Shown one piece after another: positions 20,030 through 28,372 of a stretch of DNA of 64,000 bases. The position numbers were made by a program, and so were the translations under genes. The stretch is from positions 248,001 to 312,000 of the forward strand of contig NZ_FNIY01000005.1 in assembly GCF_900104355.1 (NCBI RefSeq). Reading direction: 5' to 3'. The notes under the pieces are model-generated. The model ran no database searches, had not been told where the DNA came from, and saw only the letters and a program-made list of their open reading frames with translations. Within the stretch, counting starts at the first letter, position 1, and every line of letters begins with the position of its first letter. This DNA comes from Phyllobacterium sp. OV277 (GTDB lineage Bacteria > Pseudomonadota > Alphaproteobacteria > Rhizobiales > Rhizobiaceae).

Positions 20030-20048
20030 AATTCAATAGATACGAATC

Positions 20049-20089
20049 AAAAGACTGCCAGAGTTGGGATATAGCTCTGGCAGTCTTTT
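20049..20089. terminator. Bidirectional terminator between the formamidase and XRE genes
   Basis: Fifteen-base perfect stem AAAAGACTGCCAGAG / CTCTGGCAGTCTTTT with an 11-base loop. T-rich on both strands, so it can end both the plus-strand operon and the minus-strand XRE gene at 20121. Confidence 0.92.
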
Positions 20090-20120
20090 GTGATTTTTTG
20101 ATTTAAATAAATCAATTATC

Positions 20121-20387
20121 TCATGCACTTAGACGCTTTGAAACTTCAGGCGTCATAGCATTTGCCGGCAGCCCGAGGGCATGGGCAATGCGTTCCAATT
20201 TAGTCGGGTCGGAATTCTGACCGCTTTCAATTGTATCAATTTCGAGGGTCGTAAGACCGCACGCAACGGCCAGATCCTCTACGGAATATCCGAATTGCTC
20301 GCGGAACGCCCTAACAATGTTTGTACCATTGGCTATCGCCGTGGAAATGGCTTCTGGCAATGAATAGTCGCCGACGGTTGTGCTCAT
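20121..20387 (-). CDS. Small XRE-family helix-turn-helix protein
   Basis: 88 residues; the middle and C-terminus (IVRAFREQFGYSVEDLAVACGLTTLEIDTIESGQNSDPTKLERIAHALGLPANAM) form a Cro/C1-type helix-turn-helix. A GGAG ribosome site precedes ATG 20387. It has no partner domain and stands alone between two terminated regions. Target unknown; it could control itself or the divergent lipoprotein gene. Confidence 0.8.
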   Translation of the reverse strand: MSTTVGDYSLPEAISTAIANGTNIVRAFREQFGYSVEDLAVACGLTTLEIDTIESGQNSDPTKLERIAHALGLPANAMTPEVSKRLSA

Positions 20388-20652
20388 CGCTTTGCTCCTA
20401 ACGTGAATGGTTGGTTAACAAATCGGAAGGCAGAACTTATACGTCCATCCTGCTGGATCAAGCCTTTTATCTGCAATCACATAAAACGTGATCGTAAAGC
20501 TGCGTCCGAACATGCCTTATTTAGGCACCAGATCTCTGTACAATACTGTAATTCGCGGAATGTTAACTCGACCAATTCCTAAAGAATATCAGTGGATTGT
20601 TACGCCACTGTGTCAGATATGACAGGGTATATATAGGAGCGATGAGACGAAA

Positions 20653-20838
20653 ATGAACCATCACACCTTGAAATATTTCAGACCGGCATTTTTGCCTCTT
20701 ATTGTAACAATTCCCCTGCTGACAGGATGTGCCGGCGGTGTCTACTATGACACATTCCGGTATGATGCGACCTGCACCGACTCGGATGCACGCCATCCGG
20801 ACAGGGGCCCGGTTTGCGAGGTAAGGAAGACGCGTTAA
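20653..20838 (+). CDS. Small hypothetical lipoprotein
   Basis: 61-residue protein with a type II signal peptide: basic start MNHHTLKYFRPAF, hydrophobic stretch LPLIVTIPL and lipobox LTGC with the modified Cys near residue 26. The mature part is only about 36 residues (AGGVYYDTFRYDATCTDSDA...), with two further cysteines that could pair. It lies just upstream of the peroxidase-like gene and may share its transcript. Family not recognised. Confidence 0.65.
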   Translation: MNHHTLKYFRPAFLPLIVTIPLLTGCAGGVYYDTFRYDATCTDSDARHPDRGPVCEVRKTR

Positions 20839-20858
20839 GCCCTGAAGAGGCCACAACG

Positions 20859-21431
20859 ATGTCAACCCCATCCATCAGCCGTTTCCCGACACCCTCCATT
20901 ACTGAACTGCCGCAGGACATCGCCGACCGGATACTCGCCGTACGGGAGAAGTCCGGTTTCGTACCGAATGTCTTTTTGGTGCTCGCACATCGTCCGGACG
21001 AGTTTCGCGCCTTTTTCGCCTATCATGATGCCCTTATGGACAAGCCCGGCGGCCTGACAAAGGCCGAAAGGGAAATGATCGTGGTGGCGACGAGCGCCGC
21101 CAACCAGTGCCAATACTGCGTCATTGCCCATGGCGCGATCCTGCGTATCCGCGCCAAGAACCCGCTGATCGCCGACCAGATCGCAACCAACTACCGCAAA
21201 GCCGATATTACGCCCAAGCAAAGAGGGATGTTGGATTTTGCCATGAAGGTCTCTGTGGAAGCCTACAAGGTCGAGAGCGCCGATTACGAGCAGTTGAAAG
21301 CACACGGGTTTTCTCAGGACGATATGTGGGACATTGCGGCAATCTCCGCTTTCTTTGCCCTGTCGAATCGCCTCGCCAATGCAACAGACATGCGCCCCAA
21401 CGATGAGTTTTATGTGATGGGTCGGGGATAG
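20859..21431 (+). CDS. Peroxidase-related protein, AhpD/CMD-like fold
   Basis: 190 residues from ATG 20859, which has AGAGG about 10 bases upstream; the frame stays open further back only because it runs through the end of the lipoprotein gene. The AhpD-type redox motif is CQYCVIAHG (CxxC followed by His). This matches the group called uncharacterised peroxidase-related enzymes, thought to reduce peroxides or act as carboxymuconolactone decarboxylase-like proteins. No specific substrate can be assigned. Confidence 0.87.
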   Translation: MSTPSISRFPTPSITELPQDIADRILAVREKSGFVPNVFLVLAHRPDEFRAFFAYHDALMDKPGGLTKAEREMIVVATSAANQCQYCVIAHGAILRIRAKNPLIADQIATNYRKADITPKQRGMLDFAMKVSVEAYKVESADYEQLKAHGFSQDDMWDIAAISAFFALSNRLANATDMRPNDEFYVMGRG

Positions 21432-21497
21432 GTGCTTCACGCCCCTGTCATCGTGACGCGCTAGGCCTGAAGCACAATCTTGCCGGAGGATGACATC

Positions 21498-22460
21498 ATG
21501 TCTGCATTGCGAAACACACTTCCCATAGCAATCACCATATTCACGGTGATTGCCGGTTCATCCGCAAACGCTGAAATCATTCAAGCCGGACGTACGATCA
21601 GCGAGCGTCTCAAAACATTCGACAGGAATACCGTCTGGAAGCCGGTTGAGCAGATCACCTTGAACTTCCCGACCTTCCATCCGCAGGGAATGGTAAAAAT
21701 CGGTGACGTCTTCTACATAACCTCCGTCGAAATCACCAAACCCACGACCAAATATGACCAACCGCGCGACGGCTATGACCGTGATACGGGTGAAGGCAAG
21801 GGGCATCTGTTCAAAGCGGATGCCAAGGGCAATCTGCTTGAGGACCTCGCATTGGGTGAAGGATCGATCTATCACCCCGGTGGGATCGACTTTGACGGTA
21901 CTTCGATCTTTGCTCCTGTCGCGGAATACCGTCCGAACAGCGCCGCCATTATCTATAAAGTCGATCCAAAGACCATGAAACCGCAGGAAGTGTTCCGTTA
22001 CAAGGATCACCTCGGCGGGGTTATTCACGACACCGAGAACAAGACGCTCAACGCGGTCAGTTGGGGATCACGGCGCTTCTATGCGTTCACGCTCGACAGC
22101 GCAGGCAATGTCACCAACGCTGATGTGGAGCGGACAAAGCTGGCCAAGCTCAATCCCTCGCACTACATCGATTATCAGGACTGCAAATATCTCGGCGCAA
22201 GCGAAATGCTGTGCGGCGGGCTGACTGCGTACCAGACGAAGAAGGACGGTCCCAAATTTTCGCTGGGCGGGCTTGAGATCGTCAACCTTGCCTCCAATCA
22301 GCCCGTCTATCAGGTACCCGTACAACTCTGGACGGAAGCAGGGCTGCCCATGACCCAGAACCCCTTCTGGATCGAACCCGTAGACAAAGGGCTGAAAGCC
22401 TACTTCATGCCTGAGGATGACAAGTCCACGATCTATATTTATGAAGCACAGAGCAAGTAA
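21498..22460 (+). CDS. Secreted DUF6454-type protein
   Basis: 320 residues from ATG 21498, chosen because CGGAGG lies just upstream. A signal peptide (ALRNTLPIAITIFTVIAGSSANAE) is followed by a predominantly beta-strand sequence with repeated short motifs (FHPQGMVKIGDVFYITSVE, YHPGGIDFDGTSIFAPVAEYRP, HLGGVIHDTENKTLNAVSWGSRRFYAF) suggestive of a beta-propeller. I match it to the DUF6454 group from memory of its sequence pattern. Likely periplasmic; function unknown. Confidence 0.75.
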   Translation: MSALRNTLPIAITIFTVIAGSSANAEIIQAGRTISERLKTFDRNTVWKPVEQITLNFPTFHPQGMVKIGDVFYITSVEITKPTTKYDQPRDGYDRDTGEGKGHLFKADAKGNLLEDLALGEGSIYHPGGIDFDGTSIFAPVAEYRPNSAAIIYKVDPKTMKPQEVFRYKDHLGGVIHDTENKTLNAVSWGSRRFYAFTLDSAGNVTNADVERTKLAKLNPSHYIDYQDCKYLGASEMLCGGLTAYQTKKDGPKFSLGGLEIVNLASNQPVYQVPVQLWTEAGLPMTQNPFWIEPVDKGLKAYFMPEDDKSTIYIYEAQSK

Positions 22461-22918
22461 CGGCTCGCCTTCCCCCAATTTGCGTGATCTGTCACCCGCG
22501 ACTAAGATCATGCAAAGCAAGGACGCGGGTGGTGGCACCTGCTTCGGCATAACAATCCCGCAGTGAAGCCAGACCGATCAAATTCCTTAAAAATCCGTAA
22601 ACAAAAATACTATAAATTATTGAAATATATAATAAAATCTCTCATTTTGCCGTTTTGTGCAATGTGGGGGCAATCTTCGACTGCAAAATAAACCATGTCT
22701 TCCGGCGCTATAGATTTCGCAGGAAGTGGGGTGGTCGATTGCAAGGGTTTTGCGTCAGTTTCGGTGGCCAGCTCATAGATCAGGCGATCATCGCGCCGGA
22801 AGACATCTGTATCAGAGCGTGATCAGCCCAAGTGTATCAGGCTCTCGGGAGTTGAACCGCGCAACATGTCGCCGGACAGTTCGGTGGATCATGCGCTTGT
22901 ATGTTTGGAGTAATGCGA
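22461..22918 (+). other. 458-base region without a gene, upstream of the Omp25/31-like gene
   Basis: The first half is very AT-rich (about 22570-22650) and could hold the omp promoter. The second half contains a 14-base inverted repeat (22695-22708 with 22793-22806) listed separately. No open frame here has a ribosome site or codon use that convinces me. Confidence 0.5.
22695..22806. repeat. 14-base perfect inverted repeat bounding a 112-base segment
   Basis: ATGTCTTCCGGCGC at 22695-22708 is the exact reverse complement of 22793-22806. The 84 bases between could fold into a large stem-loop RNA in the omp leader, or the segment could be a miniature inverted-repeat element. No flanking target duplication is visible. 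Confidence 0.6.
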
Positions 22919-23551
22919 ATGTCCTCTCAAAGAAAGACTGTCTTGCTGGCTGGCGTGTTTGCGCTGCTAGCTTTTACAACCGGTACGGCGATGGCAGCCG
23001 ATTATTACAATCCGGCCCCTGTCTACAACGATCCACCCGCGTTCGATTGGAGCGGTGCCTATATCGGTGCTCATGGCGGTACGGCCTTTACCAAGATGCC
23101 AAACCCCTTTGCCGACAGAAATGGCTGGAGCGGTGGTATCCAGGGCGGCTACAACGTCCAGATGGGACCGGCTGTTCTCGGTGCTGAACTTGAAGGTTCC
23201 TATCTCGGTGGCGCTGAACACAAGGTGCGCGGTGGCAAGATAGAAGAAAAATGGCGCGCTGCGGCAAAGGCCAAGGCCGGTCTGACATTCAATCAGACAC
23301 TCGTTTTTGGTACCGCCGGTGTGGCCCTGACCAAATTCGACGCCGGTGACAGGGTGCGCGACACCAGCAGCTGGAAGACCGGTTACCTCGTGGGCGGCGG
23401 TGTCGAGCAGGCATTCGCCGGCGGCCTCTCAGCCAAGATTGAATACAACTACATCCACACACCCAATGTGAAGGCGACCACGGCTCTTGGCCGCAGCGAA
23501 ACCGACATTGGAAGCCATGAACTCAAGGCCGGTCTCAATTACCGGTTCTAG
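22919..23551 (+). CDS. Omp25/Omp31-family outer-membrane protein
   Basis: Small outer-membrane beta-barrel of about 210 residues, typical of Brucella and relatives. It has a signal peptide (TVLLAGVFALLAFTTGTAMA), mature start DYYNPAPVYNDPPAFDWSGAYIGAHGG, the family's FDWSGxYxGxxGG motif, alternating glycine-rich strands and the C-terminal aromatic ending GLNYRF needed for barrel assembly. ATG 22919 is chosen for spacing from GGAG at 22906; ATGs at 22901 and 22913 are alternatives. Confidence 0.93.
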   Translation: MSSQRKTVLLAGVFALLAFTTGTAMAADYYNPAPVYNDPPAFDWSGAYIGAHGGTAFTKMPNPFADRNGWSGGIQGGYNVQMGPAVLGAELEGSYLGGAEHKVRGGKIEEKWRAAAKAKAGLTFNQTLVFGTAGVALTKFDAGDRVRDTSSWKTGYLVGGGVEQAFAGGLSAKIEYNYIHTPNVKATTALGRSETDIGSHELKAGLNYRF

Positions 23552-23565
23552 CAATCAAGCACGAC

Positions 23566-23586
23566 CCCGGCAGACATATTGCCGGG
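23566..23586 (+). terminator. Hairpin after the omp gene, weak terminator candidate
   Basis: Stem CCCGGCA / TGCCGGG, loop of 7 bases, 14 bases after the stop codon. There is no clear T-tract, so termination may be Rho-assisted or the hairpin may protect the message end. Confidence 0.45.
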
Positions 23587-23665
23587 ATCGTACCCGGACT
23601 ACGCTGCGCGAGAATGTGGATACTAGTCCCGTTCACATGCTTGCGGTGTAGAAGTGCCTATCCGT

Positions 23666-23757
23666 GATGGGCGCTGTTCGGAGAGAAAATGGTTTGCAGC
23701 GCCGGCGGCGATCCCGCCCATCAGTCTCTGCCCGCCCTAAAGACTGTTTTCTCTCCG
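23666..23757. repeat. Two interleaved inverted repeats (pseudoknot-like topology)
   Basis: Pair A: GATGGGCG (23666-23673) with CGCCCATC (23715-23722). Pair B: CGGAGAGAAAA (23679-23689) with TTTTCTCTCCG (23747-23757). The pairs cross, so they would form a pseudoknot or two alternative folds. The surrounding 23590-23950 region has no convincing gene. Confidence 0.5.
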
Positions 23758-23952
23758 TTCGCACTTGGGCTAAGGCCGTGCAGACCGGCTATTTCCCCCA
23801 CGATGTCAGAAAGATTAGACGGAGTGGATCGCTCAGATATCGCATCACATTGATGCTAATTTTTGCTGGAATATTTGTCAGTAAAATTTTCTATTGTTAA
23901 TGTATTTATGTATAAATTTATACTTCGGTATAAGCAACTTTAAATATATATA

Positions 23953-23984
23953 CACCCGGATGCTCTTTAACGAGCATCCGGGTG
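23953..23984 (-). terminator. Strong intrinsic terminator of the exporter/peptide unit
   Basis: Thirteen-base perfect stem CACCCGGATGCTC / GAGCATCCGGGTG, loop of 6 bases. On the minus strand an A/T-rich tail follows. It begins 7 bases after the stop codon of the 26-residue peptide gene, and no other terminator is seen between here and the macB-like gene. Confidence 0.88.
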
Positions 23985-23991
23985 AAATATC

Positions 23992-24072
23992 TTAGATAGG
24001 CAAACTACCGAGTAAACCTGCAATGAGGTTAACGACAGCTTCAAGAAGGTGCTTAAGAAGATCTCCGAACAT
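23992..24072 (-). CDS. 26-residue amphipathic helical peptide
   Basis: Too short for standard gene finding. On the minus strand a near-perfect ribosome site GGGAGG (24081-24086) stands 8 bases before ATG 24072, and the frame ends in TAA at 23992-23994, directly before a strong terminator. The product starts MFGDLLKHLLEAVVN and ends LIAGLLGSLPI. Leu, Val, Ile and Phe repeat every three to four residues while Asp4, Lys7, His8, Glu11 and Asn15 fall on the opposite face, so an amphipathic helix is expected. No signal peptide or Cys. It lies 187 bases downstream of the macB-like gene on the same strand. It could be an exported peptide of phenol-soluble-modulin or bacteriocin type, or a small membrane toxin; family not recognised. 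Confidence 0.7.
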   Translation of the reverse strand: MFGDLLKHLLEAVVNLIAGLLGSLPI

Positions 24073-24259
24073 ATAAATGTCCTCCCGGTTAAGTAAGTCA
24101 GCGCTATCATTATTATCAGACGCGCAATTGTTTACTAATAAATTGTTATCATTCGTCTTTACTATTAAATTTGAACCACTTTGTTTTAACCGTATGTTTT
24201 TGGCTGTATTTGATCACCTTATTTTAGGTAAATATTTAGGTCATCATCACTTTAATTGA

Positions 24260-25459
24260 TTATTCATAGCGCAGGGCATCGATCGGGTTCATCCGTGCGG
24301 CGCGACGCGCCGGGAAATAACCAAAAATTACACCGATCAGAGCGGAGAAGCCAAAAGCAATCAGCACAATGGATGGATCAACCACGAAGGGCACGCTCAT
24401 CAGGCTGACCGCTGTATAGGCGAGCACCAGACCGATGATCATGCCGATCAGACCGCCAATCAGGCACAGGACGATAGCCTCCACCAGAAATTGGGTCAGA
24501 ACCTGCCGTTCCGTCGCACCAATGGCCAGACGTACGCCGATTTCGCGCGTTCGCTCCGTCACCGAAACCAGCATGATGTTCATAATGCCGATACCGCCGA
24601 CAAGCAGGCTGACCGCCGCAATAGAAGAAAGCAGTCCAGTCAGAATAACCGTCGTCATGGAAACAATTCCAAGTATCTGACTGAGATCAGTGACTTCAAA
24701 GTCCCGGTCACCCGTTTCACGGATCTTGCGCCGCTCTTTGAACAGGTCCTCAAGTGCAGCCTTGACCGGGCCCGTCGCGCCATCCTTGGCCGAAACCGTT
24801 ATCAACGACACATCGGTTGAACCGGCAATCCGGCGCTGGAACATGCGGAACGGGATAAGAACCATGTTGTCCTGATCCTGTCCGTCAATGGCTTTGCCCT
24901 TGGAAACCAGCGTGCCTATGACCTCGCAGGAAATGCGGTTGACGCGAATACGGTCCCCATCCGGAATAGTATCTCCGAACAGGACCTTTCGCACCGTTCC
25001 ACCGATAATACAGACGGATCGACCGCTGCGCTCTTCTGATTCCAGAAAGTTGCGTCCAGATGCCAGCTGCCAGTTCATCGTGGTGAAAAAGTCATTGGTT
25101 GAGCCAATAACCGATACAGTCCGGCTATTGCCCTCCCGGATGGCTGTGCCGGACACCTGACCGAAGGGGGCGACGGCCGCAATGCCTGGAATCTGATCGC
25201 GGATCGCGTCAACATCCCGGACATCAAAGGTGCGTGGTGCAAGGGTTGAACGCCGCTCCGGGTTGCCGGGCGACACGAAAAGCAGGTTGGTACCAAGCTT
25301 TGAAATTTCACCCGTGACCCGCTGCCGCGTGCCATTGCCGACGGTGACCATGGCAATTACCGCACCAACGCCAATGACTATGCCCAGCATCGTCAGGAAC
25401 GAACGCATCATATTGCGTGACATGGAATGCAGTGCCAGCCGGAACGCTTCGATCAGCAT
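24260..25459 (-). CDS. MacB-type ABC exporter permease (FtsX-like)
   Basis: Inner-membrane protein of 399 residues with the MacB topology: one N-terminal helix (FLTMLGIVIGVGAVIAMVTVG), a large periplasmic domain of about 220 residues, then three helices (LLSSIAAVSLLVGGIGIMNIMLVS, VEAIVLCLIGGLIGMIIGLVLAY, VLIAFGFSALIGVIFGYF). MacB of E. coli fuses ATPase and permease; here the ATPase is a separate gene two bases upstream. Such exporters move macrolides, peptides or siderophores from the periplasm through a TolC-type channel. No channel gene lies nearby. Confidence 0.93.
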   Translation of the reverse strand: MLIEAFRLALHSMSRNMMRSFLTMLGIVIGVGAVIAMVTVGNGTRQRVTGEISKLGTNLLFVSPGNPERRSTLAPRTFDVRDVDAIRDQIPGIAAVAPFGQVSGTAIREGNSRTVSVIGSTNDFFTTMNWQLASGRNFLESEERSGRSVCIIGGTVRKVLFGDTIPDGDRIRVNRISCEVIGTLVSKGKAIDGQDQDNMVLIPFRMFQRRIAGSTDVSLITVSAKDGATGPVKAALEDLFKERRKIRETGDRDFEVTDLSQILGIVSMTTVILTGLLSSIAAVSLLVGGIGIMNIMLVSVTERTREIGVRLAIGATERQVLTQFLVEAIVLCLIGGLIGMIIGLVLAYTAVSLMSVPFVVDPSIVLIAFGFSALIGVIFGYFPARRAARMNPIDALRYE

Positions 25460-25461
25460 TG

Positions 25462-26181
25462 TTATAAATCCTGTCTGCGTTCATCGCTCTGGATGTGACC
25501 ATCGACAAAGCGGATTATACGCCGGGCATAGGCGGCAATATCGGGTTCATGGGTGACCATGATGACAGTGATGCCATTATTCCTGTTGAAACCGGAGATA
25601 ACGTCCATGATCTCGGCACTGGTTTTCGTATCGAGATTGCCGGTGGGTTCATCGGCGAGCAACACCTGCGGATTGGTGACAATGGCGCGCGCTATGGCCA
25701 CACGCTGCTGCTGGCCACCTGACAGTTCGGAAGGCACATGACTGGCACGGGTTGCCAGACCCACCTGCCGCAGGGCCTCCAAAGCCCGCTCCCGACGCTC
25801 CGCGCGGCCCATGCCACGATAGATCAGCGGCAGTTCGACATTCTCAACCGCAGATGTACGGCGCAGAAGATTAAAGCCCTGAAAGACAAAGCCCAGCAGT
25901 TCCCGCCGCAGCGTTGTCTGTTGATGCCGGTCAAGTTGGTCGATGCCAGTGCCACCAAACAGATATTGCCCCGTGCTTGGCCGATCGAGGCAGCCAATCA
26001 GGTTCATGGCAGTGGACTTACCGGAGCCCGATGGCCCCATGATTGCAACGAAATCCCCCCGCTCAATGGCAAAGTCGACACCCGCCAAAGCGTGAACGGC
26101 CGCCTCACCTTCTCCGTAACTCTTGGTGACTCCACGGAACTCGATCAATGGCACCGGTTTTTGCATGGGCTGCGCGGTCAT
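25462..26181 (-). CDS. ABC exporter ATP-binding protein (MacB/LolD-like)
   Basis: 239-residue ATPase with Walker A GPSGSGKST, signature LSGGQQQRVAIARA, Walker B VLLADEPTGNLD and switch region VTHEPD. Belongs to the MacB/LolD/FtsE class that drives mechanical transmission rather than substrate passage through the membrane. Its start overlaps the MacA-like stop by four bases and its stop is two bases before the permease start, so the three proteins are made together. Confidence 0.94.
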   Translation of the reverse strand: MTAQPMQKPVPLIEFRGVTKSYGEGEAAVHALAGVDFAIERGDFVAIMGPSGSGKSTAMNLIGCLDRPSTGQYLFGGTGIDQLDRHQQTTLRRELLGFVFQGFNLLRRTSAVENVELPLIYRGMGRAERRERALEALRQVGLATRASHVPSELSGGQQQRVAIARAIVTNPQVLLADEPTGNLDTKTSAEIMDVISGFNRNNGITVIMVTHEPDIAAYARRIIRFVDGHIQSDERRQDL

Positions 26182-27437
26182 TTTGGCGGTGTGCTTGCAG
26201 CCACGATCACCTGATCGCCCGCTTTGATCTCACCGGAAAGAACGATTGTGTTGCGCCCGTCTGTCGCGCCGGTGCGCAGTTCAAGCTTCTCTGGCTTGCC
26301 ACCACGCAACACCCAGACATTCCGCTGTGCCCCGGCATCCTTCTTGACTGGATCAGGTATAGCTGGTGTCTGATCAGCAGGATTGGCTGCCTCAACCTTT
26401 ACCGGTTCATTGGGTGGTGTAAACCGCAATGCCGCATTGGGGACAAGCAACGCATCCTTGACTTCCTTGACATTAATGTAAGCCGTGGCGGTCATACCCG
26501 GACGCAAGGCAAGGTCTTCATTGTCAACGGCCAGCATGGCCTTGTAAGTGACAACATTCGAGACTGTTTCGGGTTGAAAACGGATATTGACGATTTTTGC
26601 CGGGAAAGTGCGGTCCGGATAGGCATCCACATTGAAGGTCGCGTCCTGTTCCGGCTTGACGAGACCAACATCAGCCTCATCAACATTCACCTGCAACTCC
26701 ATCCTTTTCAGATTACCGGCGAGCTTGAACAAAACAGGCGCTTGAAAAGCAGCGGCAACCGTCGCACCCGGATCAACCGAACGGCTCAGCACGACACCAT
26801 CAATCGGCGATATGATCTTGGACTTGCGCAAGGAGGTTTCATTGACCTGCAGTTCCGCTTCCGAAACGGCCACCTCGGCATTCGCCACATCAAGCGCGGC
26901 AACGGCTGAGTCATATTCCGACTTGGCAACGTCAAGCTCGCGCACGGATGAAACCCTGCTGTCCTGCAGGGCCGTCATGCGTTCAAACGCATTCTTTTTG
27001 GCCGCGAGAGTTGCCTGTGCCTGCACAACACGGGCACGCGATGCCAGAAGCTTTGATTTCGAGCTCTCGATATTGGTGTTGATCGTGTCAATATCGAGCG
27101 TTGCCAGCACATCGCCCTGGCCGACGAAACTATTGTAATCGACCAGCACCGTGCGAACCGTGCCGGAAAGCTCACTGGACACATCCACCTGTTCGGTGGG
27201 CTGCACAGTTCCCGTTGCCGATACGGTGATGGAAAGCGTACCCTTGGTCAGCGGCTTCTCGGTATAGCTATATTGCGTGCCACGAGAATACCACGACATG
27301 GCTGCCAGAATCGCGACAATGAGAAGCCCGCCGCCCCACAGGAAGGGGTGTCTGCGAAAAACATTCCGCTTGCCCCTGTTGTCGACAATGGAAGCCAGTG
27401 TTTTGCTCAGGTCCGGTTGGTTTGTCGAAGAGTCCAC
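26178..27437 (-). CDS. MacA-like periplasmic adaptor (HlyD family)
   Basis: Membrane-anchored adaptor of 419 residues linking the inner-membrane exporter to an outer-membrane channel. One N-terminal helix (PFLWGGGLLIVAILAAMSWY) is followed by the lipoyl halves (VTGTVQPTEQVDVSSELSGTVRTVLVDYNSFV and ISPIDGVVLSRSVDPGATV) flanking a coiled-coil hairpin of about 100 residues, then beta-barrel and membrane-proximal domains. First gene of the exporter unit. GTG start at 27437 has no strong ribosome site, so the exact N-terminus is uncertain. Confidence 0.93.
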   Translation of the reverse strand: MDSSTNQPDLSKTLASIVDNRGKRNVFRRHPFLWGGGLLIVAILAAMSWYSRGTQYSYTEKPLTKGTLSITVSATGTVQPTEQVDVSSELSGTVRTVLVDYNSFVGQGDVLATLDIDTINTNIESSKSKLLASRARVVQAQATLAAKKNAFERMTALQDSRVSSVRELDVAKSEYDSAVAALDVANAEVAVSEAELQVNETSLRKSKIISPIDGVVLSRSVDPGATVAAAFQAPVLFKLAGNLKRMELQVNVDEADVGLVKPEQDATFNVDAYPDRTFPAKIVNIRFQPETVSNVVTYKAMLAVDNEDLALRPGMTATAYINVKEVKDALLVPNAALRFTPPNEPVKVEAANPADQTPAIPDPVKKDAGAQRNVWVLRGGKPEKLELRTGATDGRNTIVLSGEIKAGDQVIVAASTPPK

Positions 27438-27671
27438 GCTGTTACGCCATTCGCTTTATCGGTTGCATGATGCGCCAAAGCGCTTTGAGTGACATAAGCC
27501 CATAAAAATCAGACTTCAATGCGATAGACCCTTTCGCTACCGACCGCTTAATATAGGCGAACGGGTATAATTCAATCCAGTGCCCGATCATTGCAGGAGG
27601 AGATTGCGTCAGCATTGCAGACGAAATGCCAGTAAAACGGGCGGAAATAAGGATGTGAGCTTCAAAACGAG

Positions 27672-27704
27672 AAAAACCGGCGGAGGATTATCCTCTACCG
27701 GTTT
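27672..27704 (-). terminator. Terminator of the CoA-transferase operon
   Basis: Stem AAACCGG with CCGGTTT, continued after one mismatch by GGAGGA/TCCTC-type pairing around a TTA loop. On the minus strand it is followed by TTTTTC, 26 bases after the stop codon of the B subunit. Confidence 0.82.
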
Positions 27705-27729
27705 CCATTAGGCATAATGCAAAATTATA

Positions 27730-28371
27730 TTACAGGGCAACGTCAAAAGTCGCTTGTGTCTTGGCTTTGATTTCTTCCACCGTAAGGCCAGGCGCAATCT
27801 CGATCAGCGTCATCTTCGGCTCGCCGCGCCGCTCGATTGTGAAAACACCGAGATCAGTAATGACGAGATCGGTGACACGCTGTCCGGTAAGTGGCAACGT
27901 ACATTCCTCGAGAAGCTTGGCCTCACCCTTGGCCTCGTGTTCCATGACGACGACAACCTTCTTCACGCCGGCCACCAGATCCATGGCACCGCCCATGCCC
28001 TTCACCATCTTGCCGGGAACCATCCAGTTGGCCAGATCGCCATTGCGGGCAACCTGCATGGCACCGAGGATCGATAGATCAATATGCCCCCCGCGGATCA
28101 TACCGAAACTGTCGGCACCGGAAAAATAACTCGTTGTCGGCAGCTCCGTAATTGTCTGCTTACCGGCATTGATAAGGTCGGCATCTTCTTCGCCCTCATA
28201 GGGGAAAGGTCCCATGCCCAGCATGCCGTTCTCGCTCTGCAGCTGAACGCTCATGCCTGTCGGAATAAAATTGGCAACAAGTGTCGGAATACCGATGCCC
28301 AGATTGACGTAAAAACCGTCCTGCAATTCCTTTGCGGCCCGTTCGGCCATCTGATCACGTGTCCAGGCCAT
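27730..28371 (-). CDS. 3-oxoacid CoA-transferase, subunit B
   Basis: 213-residue beta subunit of succinyl-CoA:3-ketoacid (or 3-oxoadipate) CoA-transferase. The catalytic glutamate lies in [14 protein letters not shown], and the family start [30 protein letters not shown] is clear. It follows subunit A with one base between. Transfers CoA from succinyl-CoA to acetoacetate or a related 3-oxoacid so that it can enter thiolysis; the exact acid cannot be read from the sequence. Confidence 0.93.
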   Translation of the reverse strand: MAWTRDQMAERAAKELQDGFYVNLGIGIPTLVANFIPTGMSVQLQSENGMLGMGPFPYEGEEDADLINAGKQTITELPTTSYFSGADSFGMIRGGHIDLSILGAMQVARNGDLANWMVPGKMVKGMGGAMDLVAGVKKVVVVMEHEAKGEAKLLEECTLPLTGQRVTDLVITDLGVFTIERRGEPKMTLIEIAPGLTVEEIKAKTQATFDVAL

Positions 28372-28372
28372 C

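Noticed and set aside
22726..23187. 153-codon frame overlapping the omp gene
   Set aside because: Most of it is an out-of-frame shadow of the omp coding region.
23664..23900. 78-codon plus-strand frame after the omp gene
   Set aside because: No ribosome site, arginine-rich low-complexity start and overlap with the interleaved repeats.
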